64,000 nucleotides of DNA from Rhodoluna sp. KAS3 (lineage in GTDB: Bacteria > Actinomycetota > Actinomycetes > Actinomycetales > Microbacteriaceae). Shown here one piece after another: positions 1-8,488 of this stretch; the stretch's first letter is position 1; each line of letters begins with the position of its first letter. The position numbers and the translations under genes were made by a program. A model generated the notes under the pieces. It saw nothing but the letters and a program-made list of their open reading frames with translations. It did not search any database and was not told where the DNA came from. The stretch spans positions 1,116,001 through 1,180,000 of the forward strand of contig NZ_AP026910.1 of the NCBI RefSeq assembly GCF_026000575.1. The letters run 5' to 3'.

Positions 1-493
<493 letters not shown>

Positions 494-590
494 TTACAAC
501 CTCACCTATTTGATTCTCGGGCTTACAAGGGTTGGCCAACCGCTCTGATTAAGCCCGTATTCCCAACCAACACCCAGATTCACGTTGATT

Positions 591-596
591 TAGACT
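591..596 (+). promoter_or_regulatory. Leaderless -10 box (TAGACT, 7 nt before ATG 604)
   Basis: TAGACT ends seven bases before the ATG of the Imm-5-like gene, which has no Shine-Dalgarno sequence. This fits the actinobacterial leaderless arrangement in which transcription starts at the start codon. No clear -35 box is seen. Confidence 0.5.
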
Positions 597-603
597 GCAG
601 TTA

Positions 604-942
604 ATGAACCTTCCAGACACCGATCACCTCATCGCGGCCGAGGAGTCTTTGGCCGAGGCTGAATCGGTGTTAAAAATTTTTGAACGAGCCGAACCACACG
701 ACTTGCGACCGCGTGAAGCACTGGCTGCGCTGCGGCTTTGGCTGCGTGGCGAATTGGCAGTTGGGCCAGTGCGCGATGCGGCGTTTGCTGCTCACGCCGC
801 GGCCAGAGAAACCACAAACGAGGCCGCCCGATTTGCCGCCCGAACCTGCGGTCAGGCAGCCTCAGTCGCCCACGTTGCTACCCACAGTTGGCACGTCAAG
901 CGATACGCCGATAAAGCACGCGAATCTGCTGCCATTCTTTGA
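604..942 (+). CDS. Imm-5-like domain protein (orphan immunity-protein homologue)
   Basis: A 112-residue, alanine-rich, all-helical protein. Its core reads RPREALAALRLWLRGELAVG, then AAFAAHAAARE, AARFAARTCGQAAS and VAHVATHSWHVKRYADKA, the pattern of the Imm-5-like family found as putative immunity proteins of polymorphic toxin loci. No toxin gene is adjacent: it sits between katG (divergent) and gnd (34 bp downstream, same strand), so an immunity role here is doubtful and the function is unknown. Start chosen at ATG 604, consistent with a leaderless -10 box. Confidence 0.7.
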   Translation: MNLPDTDHLIAAEESLAEAESVLKIFERAEPHDLRPREALAALRLWLRGELAVGPVRDAAFAAHAAARETTNEAARFAARTCGQAASVAHVATHSWHVKRYADKARESAAIL

Positions 943-976
943 TATTGTTGAAGCAAACAACCATCTAAAGGAAAAC

Positions 977-2425
977 ATGACCGCACAGGCAAACATCGGA
1001 GTCGTTGGACTCGCAGTAATGGGTTCAAACTTGGCTCGCAACCTTGCAAGCCGCGAGGGCAACACCGTTGCCGTTTACAACCGCTCATTCGAGCGCACTG
1101 AGCTGCTCATCAACGAGCACCCAGAAGCAGGCTTCATTGCATCAGAGACCATCGATGAGTTTGTTGCCTCATTGGCCAAGCCTCGCACCGCGATCATCAT
1201 GGTTCAGGCCGGTAAGGGTACCGACGCCGTTATTTCACAGCTAACCGAGCGTTTCGAGCCAGGCGACATCATTGTTGACGGTGGTAACGCACTATTCACC
1301 GACACCATCCGTCGTGAAAAAGAAGTTTCAGCCAAGGGCATCAACTTTGTCGGCGCCGGTATCTCAGGTGGTGAAGAGGGCGCCCTAAAGGGTCCTTCAA
1401 TCATGCCTGGTGGTTCAGCAGAGGCCTACAAGACCCTCGGCCCAATCCTTGCTTCAATCGCAGCAATTGCTGAGGGTGAGCCATGTGTTACCCACGTTGG
1501 CACCGATGGCGCTGGCCACTTTGTCAAGATGATCCACAACGGTATTGAGTACGCTGACATGCAGCTAATTGCTGAGGCCTACGACATCCTTCGTCAGGCC
1601 GGCGCCTACAGCCCAGCCGAGATTGCAGAGATTTTCACCGAGTGGAACAAGGGTGACCTCGAGTCATTCCTAATCGAGATCACCGCTGAGGTTCTAAAGC
1701 AGGTTGACGCCAAGACCGGCAAGCCATTGGTTGATGTAATTCTTGACCAGGCCGGCTCAAAGGGCACCGGTGTTTGGACCGTTCAGACCGCTCTAAACCT
1801 AGGCACCCCAGTTTCAGGTATCGCCGAGGCAGTATTTGCTCGCTCACTTTCATCTCAGGCCGCACAGCGCGCCGCAGTTGATGGCTTGCCGGCAGATGCA
1901 ACCGAGTGGACCGTGGCCGACAAGGCAGCGTTTGTTGAAGACGTTCGTCGCGCACTTTACGCATCAAAGTTGGTTGCCTACGCACAGGGCTTTGACGCAA
2001 TTCGTGCCGGCGCCAAGGAATACAACTGGGACATCAACCTAGGTGCTGTTTCAAAGATCTGGCGCGGCGGTTGCATCATCCGTGCTCAGTTCTTGAACCG
2101 CATTGCTGACGCATACGGCAAGAACGCTGAACTTCAGTCACTCATCTTTGACCCTTACTTCAAGCAGGCTGTTGCTGAGTCAGTGTCATCATGGCGCACC
2201 GTGGTTTCAAAGGCTTCGCTTGCCGGTATTCCGGTGCCTGCCTTTGCATCGTCGCTTTCTTACTACGATGGCTTGCGTTCACCACGCCTGTCAGCCGCTT
2301 TGGTACAGGGTCAGCGCGACTTCTTTGGCGCTCACACCTACAAGCGCGTAGACATGGAAGGCACTTTCCACACCCTATGGTCAGGCGACCGTTCAGAAGT
2401 TGAACAGGCTCCAAGCACCCACTAA
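977..2425 (+). CDS. gnd: 6-phosphogluconate dehydrogenase, decarboxylating (NADP)
   Basis: Third enzyme of the oxidative pentose phosphate pathway: 6-phosphogluconate + NADP+ gives ribulose 5-phosphate, CO2 and NADPH. The 482-residue length matches the long form of the family. The N-terminal Rossmann motif is GVVGLAVMGSNLARN; the substrate site shows GAGISGGEEGALKGPSIMPG and GAGHFVKMIHNGIEY with the catalytic Lys and Asn; the C-terminal region contains WRGGCIIRAQFL. The reading frame is open 99 codons further upstream, but the ATG at 977 has an AAAGGA Shine-Dalgarno and begins directly at the Rossmann fold, so the extension is rejected. A strong hairpin follows the stop. Confidence 0.97.
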   Translation: MTAQANIGVVGLAVMGSNLARNLASREGNTVAVYNRSFERTELLINEHPEAGFIASETIDEFVASLAKPRTAIIMVQAGKGTDAVISQLTERFEPGDIIVDGGNALFTDTIRREKEVSAKGINFVGAGISGGEEGALKGPSIMPGGSAEAYKTLGPILASIAAIAEGEPCVTHVGTDGAGHFVKMIHNGIEYADMQLIAEAYDILRQAGAYSPAEIAEIFTEWNKGDLESFLIEITAEVLKQVDAKTGKPLVDVILDQAGSKGTGVWTVQTALNLGTPVSGIAEAVFARSLSSQAAQRAAVDGLPADATEWTVADKAAFVEDVRRALYASKLVAYAQGFDAIRAGAKEYNWDINLGAVSKIWRGGCIIRAQFLNRIADAYGKNAELQSLIFDPYFKQAVAESVSSWRTVVSKASLAGIPVPAFASSLSYYDGLRSPRLSAALVQGQRDFFGAHTYKRVDMEGTFHTLWSGDRSEVEQAPSTH

Positions 2426-2445
2426 TTTGAGGCTTCATGCCAAAA

Positions 2446-2482
2446 AAGAAAACCCGGTCGATACCTCGACCGGGTTTTCTTT
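2446..2482. terminator. Bidirectional hairpin terminator between gnd and the convergent dehydrogenase
   Basis: Perfect 13-bp stem (AAAACCCGGTCGA / TCGACCGGGTTTT) with a TACC loop at 2449-2478, an A-tract on the left and a T-tract on the right, so it can serve both converging genes. Confidence 0.9.
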
Positions 2483-2492
2483 TACCAATGAA

Positions 2493-3779
2493 TTATGGGT
2501 GACGCAGAGGGCTTGCTGGCAGGCGCTCTTGAGCAACCCACTTTTGGCTGAATCCAAAGTTCGAAGCCATTAGGTCAAGGAACGGCACAGCGTCGAATGC
2601 CTCTGGGCCAAGCACACCCGCGCCTCGCCAGGCACCACTGGCCATCAGCTCAAGGGCAATAACCGGCGCGTATGCGGTCTGGGCAACCACGCACTGAGCA
2701 TCAAGGTCGGCCATCGTCTCTGAGTTATCAGCCACGTGATACAAGAAGGTTGCGCGGTCCTTACCATCAAGGTCTTTACCGGTGACCAAGATTCCAACAC
2801 AGCTCTTGCCGGTCATCTGTGGACCAATTTTGGCTGGGTCTGGCAGCACGGCTGCAACAACATCGCGCGGCGAAACATCAACCGGGCCCTGAGCCGAGCG
2901 CACTCGATGAGGTTTGGTTTGGTCTAGCCCAAGCTTCTGCAGGGTCTTCAGAACTTCGATAAATTCGCGACCCAAGCCGTACTTAAAACTGACCCGGTTG
3001 GCCCGAATAAATCGCGGCAACATGGTTACTTCTTCGTGCTCGACATTCACACATTCGAGCGACCCGATGCCCTCTGGGAACTCAAAAATCTCTGGCTCGC
3101 TAAACGGCTCGGTGGTGTACCAACCGCGGCTGCGCTCGTAAACCACAGGAGGGTTTAGGCACTCCTCGATGGTGGTCCAGATTGATGAGTGCGGTGCAAA
3201 TAGTTCGTTGCCATCGGCATCGCGAACCGTTAGGTTGCCACCGTCCTTAACGCTGATCTCGTCGATTTCGCTGAACAGATTCTCAGCCGCGTAGCGAGCA
3301 AAAACGTTGGACAATCCCGGCTGCGCGCCGCAACCAACCAGCGCCAATTTTCCGGAACGTTCCCACTGGTCGTGCAGGGCAAATTGACCGTCACCCAACT
3401 TGATACCGGTTTTGTGGAATGGGTCGGTTTCGTGCGGCTCTGAGATGCTCATTGCCATGTCGATGTAGTTGACCCCAGCGGTGTAGGCCGCAGAAAAAAT
3501 GGTCGGCACAAACTTTGGCTCAACCGCATTGATCAGGTGAGTCACCTTGTGATTTAGGCAAAGCTCGGCAACTACAGCTGCCTGGCTGGCGTCAATCTTG
3601 GCAGCTAAAAACTTCGATGCTACGCGGTCGCCGTGACGAGCGCGGATCCAGGCGATAGTGGCTTCAGCGCGGGCAAAATCGTAGTCAGAAACGATAAAGA
3701 TGTCATAAAAACTGCGGGTTGCGGCGATCTTTGCGATTGCATCGCCAACACCACCGGCGCCAACCAAAAGGATTCTCAT
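2493..3779 (-). CDS. Saccharopine dehydrogenase-like NAD(P)-dependent oxidoreductase
   Basis: A 428-residue member of the saccharopine dehydrogenase/LYS9 superfamily. It opens with the Rossmann loop MRILLVGAGGVGDAIAKIAA and continues with the family patterns HLINAVEPKFVPTIFSAAYT, GVNYIDMAMS and the catalytic-domain stretch GCGAQPGLSNVFARYAAENL. The superfamily covers saccharopine dehydrogenases (lysine metabolism) and carboxynorspermidine dehydrogenases (polyamines); the sequence alone does not decide which. A decarboxylase that could take part in polyamine synthesis is encoded 20 kb away, which is suggestive only. The gene is transcribed alone or after the hydrolase at 3793, but has its own leaderless-type promoter. 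Confidence 0.8.
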   Translation of the reverse strand: MRILLVGAGGVGDAIAKIAATRSFYDIFIVSDYDFARAEATIAWIRARHGDRVASKFLAAKIDASQAAVVAELCLNHKVTHLINAVEPKFVPTIFSAAYTAGVNYIDMAMSISEPHETDPFHKTGIKLGDGQFALHDQWERSGKLALVGCGAQPGLSNVFARYAAENLFSEIDEISVKDGGNLTVRDADGNELFAPHSSIWTTIEECLNPPVVYERSRGWYTTEPFSEPEIFEFPEGIGSLECVNVEHEEVTMLPRFIRANRVSFKYGLGREFIEVLKTLQKLGLDQTKPHRVRSAQGPVDVSPRDVVAAVLPDPAKIGPQMTGKSCVGILVTGKDLDGKDRATFLYHVADNSETMADLDAQCVVAQTAYAPVIALELMASGAWRGAGVLGPEAFDAVPFLDLMASNFGFSQKWVAQERLPASPLRHP

Positions 3780-3785
3780 AGAACC

Positions 3786-3791
3786 AGCCTA
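3786..3791 (-). promoter_or_regulatory. Leaderless -10 box (TAGGCT, 6 nt before ATG 3779)
   Basis: On the minus strand TAGGCT is followed by GGTTCT and then the ATG of the saccharopine-dehydrogenase-like gene; no Shine-Dalgarno is present. Confidence 0.55.
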
Positions 3792-3792
3792 C

Positions 3793-4383
3793 CTAGCGAA
3801 TGCGTAGGTCTGCGGCTGGGTCATTAACCCAGTCGACAACTCCCTGCCAATCGCTAAAACCGTCTGTCAAAGAGAAGTGTTTTACGCCCTCAAGAATTAC
3901 GGCACGTGCTCCGAGCGGGTCTCCGTAGGTTGCTTGAACGCCGTCTGGAAGCCAAGGGTCAAGGTCGCTACCAACCAGCGTGATTGATTTGGCAGAGGCC
4001 AGTGCGGCATCAACCACTTGGCGCTTTTTGAGGTTGACCTTTAGGCCCTTGACCTCACCCAAAAGGTCAGGGTCAGCCGGAGCCACAAGCAATAGACGGT
4101 CAACCGGCGTCTTGATTTTGCCCTCGGCGGCGGCCTGTATCCAGTTCACACAACCCAGCGAATGACCAATCACAATGGTCTCGCCAGAACCTGCCTCAGC
4201 AAGCAAATCCAACTCGGCAAGCAGCAGCTCCTGCCACTCCTCTAGCACCGGGGAATCGGTGTTTGGAAACTGCGGATAAATAACCTGGTGCCCCTGGTGC
4301 CGCAGTGTGCTTGCAAGTTTGCGCTGCCAAACACCCTCTTGGCGGCGGTTGGTCCAGCCGTGCATGATCAAAATTCTTGCCAT
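3793..4383 (-). CDS. RBBP9/YdeN-family serine alpha/beta hydrolase
   Basis: A 196-residue small cytoplasmic hydrolase. The start MARILIMHGWTNRRQEGVWQ contains the oxyanion-side HGW motif typical of the RBBP9/YdeN family, and the nucleophile elbow is VIGHSLGCVNW (Ser of GHSLG). The catalytic Asp is probably in GSDLDPWL and the His in VKHFSLTDGF. The substrate is unknown; family members include esterases and serine hydrolases of undefined substrate. It lies 13 bp upstream of the saccharopine-dehydrogenase-like gene in the same direction, but each gene has its own -10 box. Confidence 0.8.
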   Translation of the reverse strand: MARILIMHGWTNRRQEGVWQRKLASTLRHQGHQVIYPQFPNTDSPVLEEWQELLLAELDLLAEAGSGETIVIGHSLGCVNWIQAAAEGKIKTPVDRLLLVAPADPDLLGEVKGLKVNLKKRQVVDAALASAKSITLVGSDLDPWLPDGVQATYGDPLGARAVILEGVKHFSLTDGFSDWQGVVDWVNDPAADLRIR

Positions 4384-4389
4384 AAAAAC

Positions 4390-4395
4390 AATCTA
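4390..4395 (-). promoter_or_regulatory. Leaderless -10 box (TAGATT, 6 nt before ATG 4383)
   Basis: On the minus strand TAGATT is followed by GTTTTT and the ATG of the hydrolase gene; no ribosome binding site is visible. Confidence 0.5.
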
Positions 4396-4441
4396 TGTTG
4401 TTGCCTGATTTGGGTCTAGCGAGGGCATAACAATCGGTAAC

Positions 4442-5698
4442 TTAGGCAAAGAGTTCAGCAGCCAAAACCTGCCCTGGCTGAACACCTTTGGCAATCGCAA
4501 ATACCGCTGAGCCGATCGGGGTGGTCCATTTATTCAAGAGATCAAACCGCTCTAGGCGGCGTTGAACCGGGATAAATTGCGTGTCAAGATTGCGCTGATA
4601 GGCAGTCCAGAGCAGACCAACATCTGGGTTGCCATCGGCCGATACCCCGGTCTCGTAATTGAACGGGCGTCTAAAAAAGCGCTCTCCGGGCGCGTGAGCG
4701 TGGGCCCGGCGAATGTGTGCAAAGTCAGGGATTACCTTCAGACCGTTTGCATCGACAGCATCAAAATCAATGACATCGGTCTCATTGGCCTTGCCCAGTG
4801 GAGCGCCGGTGTCGAGCGTGCGGCCAATCACCTGTTCTTTTTCAACCCGACCAAGTTGGTCCCAGGTATTCAGCTGCATGGCAATTCGCCTAAAGACCAT
4901 GATGGTGCCACCCTGAATCCAGTTGGGGCCATCGTTAATCCACACCAAATTCTCAAAGTCATCCGTGGCCAAACCGGGGTTATCGGTGCCGTCAACCTGG
5001 CCCATTAGGTTTCGCTGACGAACACCGTGCGGCACAACGCCCTGGGCGTTAGAAAAACCCTGCTGTGACCAACGCACCGATGCAAAACCAAGACTGTCGG
5101 TGATCAGGCGGCGCACCGCATGAGACAACACAATTGGGTCGTCGGCCGAAACATGGATCAGAACATCCCCGCCGCTAAATTCGGATTTCAGAGCGTCAAT
5201 TTTGAATGCCGGCAGGTTCTTAAAAGAGTCTGGCATTTGGTGCTCGAGCCCCAGCTTTTCGAACATCGCTGGACCAAAACCTACGGTTGCCGTGAGTCGA
5301 GCCGGGCCAAGCGCCAGTTGCGGTTGAGCGTCAGCCAGAGCTGCATCTCCCTGGGTTAGCCGGGCAATGTCGTCGGTCAACAGCGACATCCAACGGAGCA
5401 TCGCAGCTCGGTCTACCCCATCGAGAAGATCGAAGGCAACAAAATTGGTAAAGGTTTGTAATTCAAGCTCGATGCCGTTTTGGTGGGCTCCGTAGAATTT
5501 TTCTTTGCGCTTGAGTACCGCGGTTTGCGATTTGATCTCGGCCGCTGCAGCGGCTTGATCGGCCCCAAACCACGCACCCGCAGATGCGCCAACTATGGCA
5601 CCGGCCGAAGCAGATGCCCCCGCCAGAAAGCCTCGGCGCGATACTTTACTCAATCGGTTTCTACTCTTGGTTTGAGACGTATTCTTCGTCTCCGGCAA
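4442..5698 (-). CDS. Tat-exported dye-decolourising (DyP/EfeB-type) haem peroxidase
   Basis: Haem peroxidase of the DyP family. The N-terminus carries a twin-arginine signal (KVSRRGFLAGASASAGAIVG) followed by an alanine-rich stretch, so it is exported folded. Family signatures are GQVDGTDNPG (the GXXDG motif that supplies the catalytic Asp), VFRRIAMQLNTWDQL (distal Arg region) and IPDFAHIRRAHAHAP (proximal His region). The frame stays open to 5752, but that overlaps the upstream chaperone by about 90 bp; likelier starts are TTG 5698 or TTG 5653, the latter 7 nt after the chaperone stop and 5 codons before the RR pair. The gene is coupled to the PCuAC gene, recalling the Streptomyces copper-trafficking locus with DtpA. 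No efeU or efeO is nearby, so an iron-uptake EfeB role is less supported. Confidence 0.88.
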   Translation of the reverse strand: MPETKNTSQTKSRNRLSKVSRRGFLAGASASAGAIVGASAGAWFGADQAAAAAEIKSQTAVLKRKEKFYGAHQNGIELELQTFTNFVAFDLLDGVDRAAMLRWMSLLTDDIARLTQGDAALADAQPQLALGPARLTATVGFGPAMFEKLGLEHQMPDSFKNLPAFKIDALKSEFSGGDVLIHVSADDPIVLSHAVRRLITDSLGFASVRWSQQGFSNAQGVVPHGVRQRNLMGQVDGTDNPGLATDDFENLVWINDGPNWIQGGTIMVFRRIAMQLNTWDQLGRVEKEQVIGRTLDTGAPLGKANETDVIDFDAVDANGLKVIPDFAHIRRAHAHAPGERFFRRPFNYETGVSADGNPDVGLLWTAYQRNLDTQFIPVQRRLERFDLLNKWTTPIGSAVFAIAKGVQPGQVLAAELFA

Positions 5699-6155
5699 GT
5701 GATTCTTTGGCTGGCCAAACCACAGCAACGTCATCGGTGCCTTCAAAATCAAGGGTGATTTTTACTTCTTCACCAATTAGCAGCGGCTGCTTTAGACCCA
5801 TAAGCATTACGTGCAATCCGCCCGGCTCTAAGCTGACGGTCTCGCCTGGAGCAATCGTGATGCCGCCTTCTTTTGCCTGCATCTTCATTTTTCCGTCAAC
5901 CATGGCAACCTCGTGAACCTCGGTCATCATGGCACTCTCAGAGCTGGCTCCAACCAGAGTAATTTCTGAATCAAGGTTGTTGGTGATGGTCGCAAAACCT
6001 CCGGTCATGCCACCCGCGGCTTCGGTGCCTTCGTAAACTCGCACCCAGCCGTCGACTATCGAAACCTCGGCCACAGCCTCTGGCTTGGCTTCAGCACAGC
6101 CGGTCAGCGTGGTCAAAAATAGCGTGGCAACTAGCGCAGCGAAAATCTTTTTCAT
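5661..6155 (-). CDS. PCuAC-family copper chaperone lipoprotein
   Basis: A 164-residue extracytoplasmic copper chaperone. The N-terminus is a lipoprotein signal (MKKIFAALVATLFLTTLTGC) with the lipobox TLTGC placing the lipid on Cys20. The PCuAC domain holds the copper-binding pattern H-M...H-x-M, seen as MMTEVHEVAMVDGKMKMQ and GGLHVMLMGLKQPL. Such proteins deliver Cu(I) to cytochrome oxidase and, in Streptomyces, work beside a DyP peroxidase. Here the 3' end overlaps or abuts the DyP gene, implying one transcript and a shared role in exported copper or haem oxidation. It has its own leaderless-type -10 box. Confidence 0.9.
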   Translation of the reverse strand: MKKIFAALVATLFLTTLTGCAEAKPEAVAEVSIVDGWVRVYEGTEAAGGMTGGFATITNNLDSEITLVGASSESAMMTEVHEVAMVDGKMKMQAKEGGITIAPGETVSLEPGGLHVMLMGLKQPLLIGEEVKITLDFEGTDDVAVVWPAKESLAGDEEYVSNQE

Positions 6156-6161
6156 GCCTCT

Positions 6162-6167
6162 ATTCTA
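6162..6167 (-). promoter_or_regulatory. Leaderless -10 box (TAGAAT, 6 nt before ATG 6155)
   Basis: On the minus strand TAGAAT is followed by AGAGGC and the ATG of the PCuAC gene. The AGAGG could also act as a very close Shine-Dalgarno, so leaderless use is only probable. Confidence 0.45.
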
Positions 6168-6202
6168 CAATTCGTAGAACAACCATGCAAAACCGCTAGC
6201 GG

Positions 6203-7840
6203 CTAGTCGCGGCTGGCGTTTTGACGGCGCTTGATCCAGAGCACGCCAATCAGCATCAACAGCGCAGATGCCAAAACCCATGGCCAGATGGAACCAAGGA
6301 ACAATGCCAAACCGGTGACCGCGTTGGTGATCACACCGCCGGCAGAGCCATCGCCGTTGCCCTCATTTGCCTCTGGCTTTTCGGTAGCTCCGGTGGTGTC
6401 GGTTGGGTCTGGGTCTTCACCATTCAGAATCCCGTCTCCATCCATATCCGGGTCGGTTCCGTTCGGAATACCGTCGCCGTCGATATCTGAATCCTCGTTG
6501 TTTTCGATGCCGTCGTTATCGGTGTCCACCGGCTTCTGACCACCGTTGCCGGTTCCATCAGTTGGGCTTGGCTTTGGAGATGGCTTGACTGGTCGCGGTG
6601 ACTCAGTTTCTTCTGGAGTCGGCGACGGAGTCGGAGTGGTAGTAGGGGTAACCGGTGGGGCTGGAGGCGCCGGAATGATCTCGGTAACAGTTGCCTCAGC
6701 GCCGGCACCATTTACGTTTAGGGCGGCAATCTTGATTACGTAGGTACGTCCGGCCTGAACCTCACTGATTGTGTAGTTCAGGGTCTCGTCGTCAATCTCG
6801 ATGGTTTGAGTCTCGGCACCGCCTTCGATTCGAACACGGTATCCGGTAATGGCCTCGCCGCCATCAGATTCAGGGGTAACCCAGGCCAGGTTAATCTTCT
6901 TGCCACCGATGTCGTCGACATCTGAGCCAAGTGAACGAGGCTCAGAAGGTGTGGCAACACCAAGGTGAACACCCTCGGTGACATAGTCAGTTGAGGTTGG
7001 AGCAAGCTCAGGTGCCGAAGTGACAGTAACTACCTTCACGCTGTAACCAGTAACCGGAGCCGTGGTTGCCGATGGGCTCGGCGACGGGCTCGGTGAAACC
7101 GCGGCGGTTCTGAAAGTTGCGGTGCGGAACACGGCGGTACCTGAGCGGAACGAGGCGGTATCGGTGTTGCCATCGGTGGCGCCAGAGCGCGAGCCATCAA
7201 TTGAGCTAACCAAAACGCTGGTGGTTAGGTTGGCGCTCGGTGAAACCAGAATTGGGTCGCCATAGTCGGTGGTGCCATTACCGCCTAGGAAACCTGAGCC
7301 GCTGGTTCCACCAATCGTTCCCGCATTGTTTGTGCGGGTGTTATTCGCTGGTTGACCAGGGCGGGCCTGAGTTGAGTCGAATTGAGATAGTGTGCCTGAG
7401 CTACCTACGGTGTTATCTGCTGCCAGAACACCTTGCCCACCAGCTCCAACCGTAACTGTTTTAGCTCCTGAACCCACCGAGAGATTGGACAGATCTTTGA
7501 CCTCTCCACCACCACCACCTGCACCGTAGTACACACCATAGATACCGCGGTTACCGCTTGCACCACCACCGACAACTAGTGCACGAACTTTAGTGACTCC
7601 GGCTGGCGTATTCCAGGTTGTCGAACCGACATTTGTGAACTTAACTACGCATTCGTTTCCGGATCGCGTGCTTGTAACTCCTGCCGAAGACCCCACTGTT
7701 TGAACACAGTTTCCTGTACCTACCGTGACATCGGCAAAACTTGCCCCGACGCCAACAGCCAGGCCGGATCCAGCCAACAAAAGAGCGGCCGACAGGAGAG
7801 CCCGTCTGAGATGCCGACGCTTCGCAATAAAGCTCCCCAC
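6203..7840 (-). CDS. Large secreted surface protein: Gly-rich, fibronectin III and TSP3-type calcium-binding repeats, C-terminal membrane anchor
   Basis: A 545-residue cell-surface protein of unknown role. The start is set at GTG 7840, which has an excellent AAGGAGG five bases upstream; the frame is open further but without signal. Order of parts: Sec signal peptide (RRALLSAALLLAGSGLAVGV), a glycine-rich beta region (GGGASGNRG, AGGGGGEV) like bacterial glycine-rich surface domains, a low-complexity Ser/Pro stretch, a fibronectin type III domain (near PSEPRSLGSDVDD to GAGAEATVTEI), a Pro/Thr linker, a thrombospondin type 3-like acidic repeat block (DTDNDGIENNEDSDIDGDG and copies) that should bind calcium, then a C-terminal helix (WPWVLASALLMLIGVLWI) and KRRQ tail. 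There is no LPXTG motif, so anchoring is by the helix rather than sortase. Confidence 0.8.
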   Translation of the reverse strand: MGSFIAKRRHLRRALLSAALLLAGSGLAVGVGASFADVTVGTGNCVQTVGSSAGVTSTRSGNECVVKFTNVGSTTWNTPAGVTKVRALVVGGGASGNRGIYGVYYGAGGGGGEVKDLSNLSVGSGAKTVTVGAGGQGVLAADNTVGSSGTLSQFDSTQARPGQPANNTRTNNAGTIGGTSGSGFLGGNGTTDYGDPILVSPSANLTTSVLVSSIDGSRSGATDGNTDTASFRSGTAVFRTATFRTAAVSPSPSPSPSATTAPVTGYSVKVVTVTSAPELAPTSTDYVTEGVHLGVATPSEPRSLGSDVDDIGGKKINLAWVTPESDGGEAITGYRVRIEGGAETQTIEIDDETLNYTISEVQAGRTYVIKIAALNVNGAGAEATVTEIIPAPPAPPVTPTTTPTPSPTPEETESPRPVKPSPKPSPTDGTGNGGQKPVDTDNDGIENNEDSDIDGDGIPNGTDPDMDGDGILNGEDPDPTDTTGATEKPEANEGNGDGSAGGVITNAVTGLALFLGSIWPWVLASALLMLIGVLWIKRRQNASRD

Positions 7841-7937
7841 ACAACCCTCCTTACGCCCAAAATCATCAGTCCGGATACGCCAAATAGCGCTCTCGCAACT
7901 GTCAAGTCTAAAAAGGACAAAAACAGGACAAATGAAA

Positions 7938-7956
7938 TGTTCGGCTTGACCGAACA
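7938..7956. promoter_or_regulatory. Perfect 7-bp inverted repeat upstream of the surface protein gene
   Basis: TGTTCGG-CTTGA-CCGAACA lies about 100 bp upstream of the GTG start at 7840. It sits inside a larger 10-bp inverted pair, AGTCCGGATA (7868-7877) and TATCCGGACT (7959-7968). It could be an operator or a 5' untranslated RNA structure for the surface protein gene; no known binding motif is recognised. Confidence 0.4.
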
Positions 7957-8013
7957 GATATCCGGACTTAATTGGCGTACCCAAAAACTCTCAGGAAAGT
8001 CCCCCGGTTAAGA

Positions 8014-8047
8014 GAAAACTCCCTCGGCCGAAGCCGAGGGAGTTTGT
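8014..8047 (-). terminator. Terminator of the rplJ-rplL operon
   Basis: Perfect 13-bp stem AAACTCCCTCGGC / GCCGAGGGAGTTT with a four-base loop at 8016-8045, followed on the minus strand by TTTTCTCTT. It closes the ribosomal operon just after rplL. Confidence 0.9.
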
Positions 8048-8062
8048 CGCTAAAAAGCTAGA

Positions 8063-8440
8063 TTACTTAAGGGTAACCTTTGCGCCAGCGCCCTCTAGGG
8101 CAGCCTTTGCCTTCTCAGCAGCGTCCTTGTTTGCGCCCTCTAGAACGGTTGCAGGTGCACCGTCAACAAGAGCCTTAGCCTCGCCTAGACCTAGGTTGGT
8201 CAGTGCGCGAACTTCCTTGATAACTGCAATCTTCTGGTCGCCAGCAGACTCAAGAACTACGTCGAATGAGTCCTTCTCTTCTGCAGCAGCAGCTGCAGGA
8301 GCAGCAGCGGCAGCAACAGCAACTGGAGCAGCTGCGGTAACTTCGAAGACCTCTTCGAATGCCTTAACGAACTCTGAAAGCTCGATTAGTGATAGTTCCT
8401 TGAATGCATCGATAAGCTGCTCAGTGGTCAACTTTGCCAT
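8063..8440 (-). CDS. rplL: 50S ribosomal protein L7/L12
   Basis: Stalk protein of the large ribosomal subunit that recruits translation GTPases. At 125 residues it has the normal size. The N-terminal dimerisation helix ([20 protein letters not shown]) is followed by an Ala-rich hinge and the globular domain [20 protein letters not shown] with GAGAKVTLK at the end. It lies 48 bp downstream of rplJ with an AAGGAG ribosome binding site and shares its transcript. Confidence 0.98.
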   Translation of the reverse strand: MAKLTTEQLIDAFKELSLIELSEFVKAFEEVFEVTAAAPVAVAAAAAPAAAAAEEKDSFDVVLESAGDQKIAVIKEVRALTNLGLGEAKALVDGAPATVLEGANKDAAEKAKAALEGAGAKVTLK

Positions 8441-8488
8441 GATGTATCTCCTTGTTTTTATAAAAGTTTGGTTTGTAAAGCTTGGGTT

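Noticed and set aside
680-976. N-terminal extension of gnd (99 extra codons)
   Set aside because: It overlaps the Imm-5-like gene in another frame, has no family counterpart, and ATG 977 has a good Shine-Dalgarno right before the Rossmann fold.
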